15,712 bases of DNA from assembly GCA_018666295.1 (NCBI GenBank), contig JABIZW010000005.1, forward strand, positions 1-15,712, given 5' to 3'. The position numbers and the translations under genes are program-made. Every line of letters begins with the position of its first letter. The stretch's first letter is position 1. Positions 13,498-15,712 of this stretch are shown one piece after another. This stretch comes from Halieaceae bacterium. Lineage in GTDB: Bacteria; Pseudomonadota; Gammaproteobacteria; Pseudomonadales; Halieaceae. The notes under the pieces are model-generated. The model was given only the letters and a program-made list of their open reading frames with translations. It did not search any database and was not told the origin of the DNA.

Positions 13498-15394
13498 TCA
13501 TCTCAACCAAGAGCTTGTTCATTCGAGAGACATAACTTGCCGGGTCCTCTAACTGAGAGCCTTGTGCGAGTGTGGCCTGATCCAAGAGAATTAGGGCCAG
13601 ATCGGCGAACCGGTCTTCGTCTGACTCGCTGTCCATACGTTTTACCAAGCCGTGGTCGGTGTTCACCTCTAAGATCGGCTGGCTGTCCGGTAGCTCCTGA
13701 CCAGCAGCTTCTAAGATACTGCGCATTTGCGCGCCAAGTTCATGCTCACCGACGACTAGACAGGCTGGAGAGTCGGTCAACCGAAGCGTTGGTCTCACCT
13801 CGCTGATTCGACTGCCCAAAGCCTCTTTGAGTCGCCCAAGGAGCCCCTCATTGTCAGTCTTGGCCGCCTCAAGTTCAGCCTTCTCCTCATCGGTGCTCTC
13901 ACCCAGATCCAATTCACCCTTGGCAATGTCCTTCAGTGCCTTGCCGTCAAACTCGTTAAGGTGCCCCATGAGCCAGTCATCAATTCGATCTGACAACAGC
14001 AACACTTCTATGCCCTTCTTTCTGAAAACCTCAATATGTGGGCTATTTTTCGCCGTGACATGGTTGTCAGCAACCACGTAGTAAATGGCATTCTGTCCTT
14101 CCTGCATCCGGGACACATAACTCGTCAACGACACGTTTTGAGTGTCGTCGTCGGTGTCTGTAGACGCGAATCGCAGTAACTCGGCAATCTTCTCACGATT
14201 TGCAAAGTCCTCTCCTGGACCTTCTTTAAGCACATTGCCAAAGACATTCCAAAACGTCTGGTACTTGTCGGGGTCGGATTTCCCCATTTTACCCAGCATG
14301 TCCAAAACGCGTTTCGTCACTGCACTTCTGAGCGAGTCAACCTGAGGGCTTTGCTGGAGTATTTCTCGTGAAATATTGAGCGGTAGATCTTGGGAGTCTA
14401 AAACGCCCTTTACAAACCGCAGATACAGCGGCAGAAACTGTTCAGCGTCATCCATAATGAACGTCCGCTGGATGTAGAGCTTTAGCCCACGCGCACCGTC
14501 ACGATTCCACAGGTCAAAGGGCGCCTGGCTGGGCAAATAGAGTAATGACGTGTAATCGAGTTTCCCTTCTACACGATTGTGCCCCCAGCTCAGTGGCTCC
14601 TGATAGTCGCTAGACACGTGCCGGTAAAACTCTTTGTACTCCTCGTCGCTCACCTCTGACCGACTGCGCGTCCAAAGTGCCTTTGCCTCGTTAACGCGCT
14701 CCCACGTAGGACTCGCCGGTACTGCGTCTTCTTCGTCATTGTCAGTGTCGACAGGTGGTGCTTGCTCGAGCATCAGAACCGGCACAGAGATGTGGTCTGA
14801 ATATTTCTTTATGACGCTTCTGACACGAAACGGTGATGCAAACTCCTCTGCCTCACCATCCAAATGAAGTATCACTGTCGTGCCTGCATCATCCCGAGTG
14901 GCCGAATCAATACTGAACTCATCCTCTCCGGTGGACTCCCAGCGGGTCGCCTCATCACTTCCAGCCTTTCGCGAGATAACTTCAACACGGTCGGCAACAA
15001 TGAACGAGGAGTAGAAGCCTACACCGAATTGTCCAATAAGCTGACTGTCCTTTTGCTGATCGCCGCTCAGCTGTTCCATAAAAGCAGCCGTCCCAGATTT
15101 TGCAATCGTGCCAAGATTCTCAATGATGTCTTCACGAGACATGCCAATCCCATTGTCACTAATGGTCAGCGTCTTAGTCTCTTCATCAACCTCGACACGC
15201 ACTTGGTAACCCTCGCCACCCACATCAAGACTGCTGTCTTCGATGGCCTGAAACCGGCGTTTATCAATAGCGTCTGAGGCGTTGGAAATCAGTTCGCGAA
15301 GGAAGATTTCTCGGTTTGAGTAGAGTGAGTGAATCATCAGCTGAAGCAATCGCTTCGCTTCTGTCTGAAAACCCATGGTTTGCTTAGAGGACAT
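13490..15394 (-). CDS. htpG: Chaperone protein HtpG (Hsp90)
   Basis: HtpG is the cytosolic ATP-dependent Hsp90 chaperone, here 634 aa (E. coli 624). The GHKL ATPase domain is intact: FQTEAKRLLQLMIHSLYSN at 9-27, ELISNASDA at 34-42 with the catalytic Glu34, ISDNGIGM at 78-85, GTIAKSGT at 95-102 and the lid GQFGVGFYSS at 121-130. Middle-domain hallmarks RTFIMDDAEQFLP-like and LPLNISREILQ follow, and the C-terminal dimerisation region ends VSRMNKLLVEMSA. The frame extends three codons to a GTG at 15403, but the ATG at 15394 has AGGTG six bases upstream and begins where homologues do. A canonical sigma-32 promoter lies about 30-60 bases upstream, so heat induction is expected. It is the first gene of the minus-strand run that includes sixA, prmB and aroC. 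Confidence 0.97.
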   Translation of the reverse strand: MSSKQTMGFQTEAKRLLQLMIHSLYSNREIFLRELISNASDAIDKRRFQAIEDSSLDVGGEGYQVRVEVDEETKTLTISDNGIGMSREDIIENLGTIAKSGTAAFMEQLSGDQQKDSQLIGQFGVGFYSSFIVADRVEVISRKAGSDEATRWESTGEDEFSIDSATRDDAGTTVILHLDGEAEEFASPFRVRSVIKKYSDHISVPVLMLEQAPPVDTDNDEEDAVPASPTWERVNEAKALWTRSRSEVSDEEYKEFYRHVSSDYQEPLSWGHNRVEGKLDYTSLLYLPSQAPFDLWNRDGARGLKLYIQRTFIMDDAEQFLPLYLRFVKGVLDSQDLPLNISREILQQSPQVDSLRSAVTKRVLDMLGKMGKSDPDKYQTFWNVFGNVLKEGPGEDFANREKIAELLRFASTDTDDDTQNVSLTSYVSRMQEGQNAIYYVVADNHVTAKNSPHIEVFRKKGIEVLLLSDRIDDWLMGHLNEFDGKALKDIAKGELDLGESTDEEKAELEAAKTDNEGLLGRLKEALGSRISEVRPTLRLTDSPACLVVGEHELGAQMRSILEAAGQELPDSQPILEVNTDHGLVKRMDSESDEDRFADLALILLDQATLAQGSQLEDPASYVSRMNKLLVEMSA

Positions 15395-15400
15395 GTCGAA

Positions 15401-15405
15401 CACCT
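15401..15405 (-). promoter_or_regulatory. Ribosome binding site that fixes the htpG start
   Basis: AGGTG on the minus strand, 6 bases before the ATG at 15394. It overlaps the alternative GTG start codon at 15403, which makes that start unlikely. Confidence 0.6.
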
Positions 15406-15425
15406 GTATTCATAACTTGCAGATC

Positions 15426-15454
15426 AAATGGGGTAATCGAGCAAATTTTTCAAG
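15426..15454 (-). promoter_or_regulatory. Sigma-32 (RpoH) heat-shock promoter of htpG
   Basis: Read on the minus strand, CTTGAAA (15454-15448) and CCCCATTT (15433-15426) are separated by 14 bases. This is an exact match to the published sigma-32 consensus CTTGAAA-N(13-15)-CCCCATNT. The expected transcription start near 15418 leaves a leader of about 25 bases before the htpG ATG. Nothing else in the 140-base sucD-htpG gap looks like a promoter. Confidence 0.92.
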
Positions 15455-15488
15455 CCCCAAACCGTAAAAAAATAGAATTTGATTGGAT

Positions 15489-15515
15489 AAAAAAAGCCCG
15501 CTCCAGGCGGGCTTT
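15489..15515 (-). terminator. Rho-independent terminator after sucD
   Basis: A perfect 9-bp inverted repeat, AAAGCCCGC (15493-15501) and GCGGGCTTT (15507-15515), has a 5-base loop. On the minus strand it is followed by a T run (15495-15489, seven T). It lies 20 bases past the sucD stop and upstream of the htpG promoter, so it separates the TCA-cycle operon from htpG. On the plus strand the tail is not a long T run, so it works in the minus direction. Confidence 0.9.
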
Positions 15516-15534
15516 AGGAAAAATTAACAGCAAT

Positions 15535-15712
15535 CTACCAGCCTGTGATCTCGGCCATGGCGCTGCCAATATCGGCAAGTGATCGGACCGTCTTAACGCC
15601 CGCGTCTTCAAGCGCTGCAAATTTCTCGTCGGCCGTTCCCTTGCCCCCGGAAATAATGGCTCCCGCATGTCCCATGCGCTTGCCTGCGGGAGCGGTTACA
15701 CCCGCAATATAC
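15535..15712 (-). CDS. sucD: Succinyl-CoA synthetase alpha subunit, C-terminus (partial)
   Basis: The last 58 residues enter from the right edge of the window. They begin YIAGVTAPAGKRMGHAGAII and continue with SGGKGTADEKFAALEDAGV, KTVRSLADIG and a terminal EITGW. This matches the C-terminal domain of SucD; the His in RMGHAGAI is the active-site phosphohistidine of the enzyme, which interconverts succinyl-CoA and succinate with nucleotide synthesis in the TCA cycle. The tail after SLADIG is shorter and different from E. coli's, which is a variable region. It is followed by an intrinsic terminator. As elsewhere, sucC should lie immediately upstream, outside the window. Confidence 0.96.
   Translation of the reverse strand, partial: YIAGVTAPAGKRMGHAGAIISGGKGTADEKFAALEDAGVKTVRSLADIGSAMAEITGW

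Noticed and set aside
14864..15277. A 137-codon plus-strand open frame opposite htpG
   Set aside because: It is a shadow of the most conserved ATPase region of HtpG, with no supporting signal.
1..15712. Mobile elements, CRISPR arrays, toxin-antitoxin or defence systems
   Set aside because: I looked on both strands and found no transposase, integrase, repeat-spacer pattern, attachment-site duplication at the tRNA 3' ends, or compositional island. The two tRNAs show no integrated element.

Overview
The window is compact, gene-dense chromosomal DNA (about 19 protein genes and two tRNAs in 15.7 kb, with no gene-free stretch above 300 bases apart from the tRNA interval). It reads as the core genome of a gammaproteobacterium. 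The best matches I know from memory are E. coli and Pseudomonas proteins: YadG/YadH, the two-domain QueF, EpmC, PdxB, TusA, GcvR, PrmB, SixA, AroC and HtpG. A marine lineage such as OM60/NOR5 (Halieaceae) fits the moderate GC and gene style, but that placement is inference. I see no insertion sequence, phage gene, CRISPR array or integration scar.

Layout. 1-2636, minus strand: the start of an N-acyl-D-amino-acid deacylase-like amidohydrolase, then (in transcription order) yadG-yadH-queF, an ABC exporter pair coupled to a queuosine-pathway reductase. 2711-2937, plus strand: a near-consensus promoter followed by tRNA-Glu(TTC) and tRNA-Gly(GCC). 3018-6046, plus strand: a three-gene sulfur operon of O-acetylhomoserine sulfhydrylase (metY type), a small alpha/beta hydrolase and a homocysteine S-methyltransferase. 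6056-9208, minus strand: a signal-peptide-bearing predicted methyltransferase, tusA, epmC, pdxB and msrB. 9299-9820, plus strand: a GcvR-like double-ACT protein. 9817-15394, minus strand: htpG-sixA-alpha/beta hydrolase-prmB-aroC-small membrane protein, starting from a textbook heat-shock (sigma-32) promoter. 15535-15712, minus strand: the C-terminal end of sucD, closed by an intrinsic terminator.

How the genes work together. The plus-strand operon can make homocysteine from O-acetylhomoserine and sulfide and methylate it to methionine; msrB, facing it tail to tail, repairs oxidised methionine. Several genes serve translation: queF and tusA (tRNA modification), epmC (EF-P hydroxylation), prmB (ribosomal protein L3 methylation) and the tRNAs. 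pdxB makes the PLP precursor that MetY needs as cofactor. The set pdxB / epmC / aroC / prmB / sixA is also grouped near minute 52 of the E. coli map, so this is an old neighbourhood with local substitutions.

Most of the window is ordinary housekeeping DNA. The items most worth a second look are the exported SAM-methyltransferase-fold protein, the hydrolase inserted in the methionine operon, and the sigma-32 promoter heading a six-gene same-strand run. Many starts here are GTG, and several genes use a start internal to the longest open frame; the reasons are given per gene.
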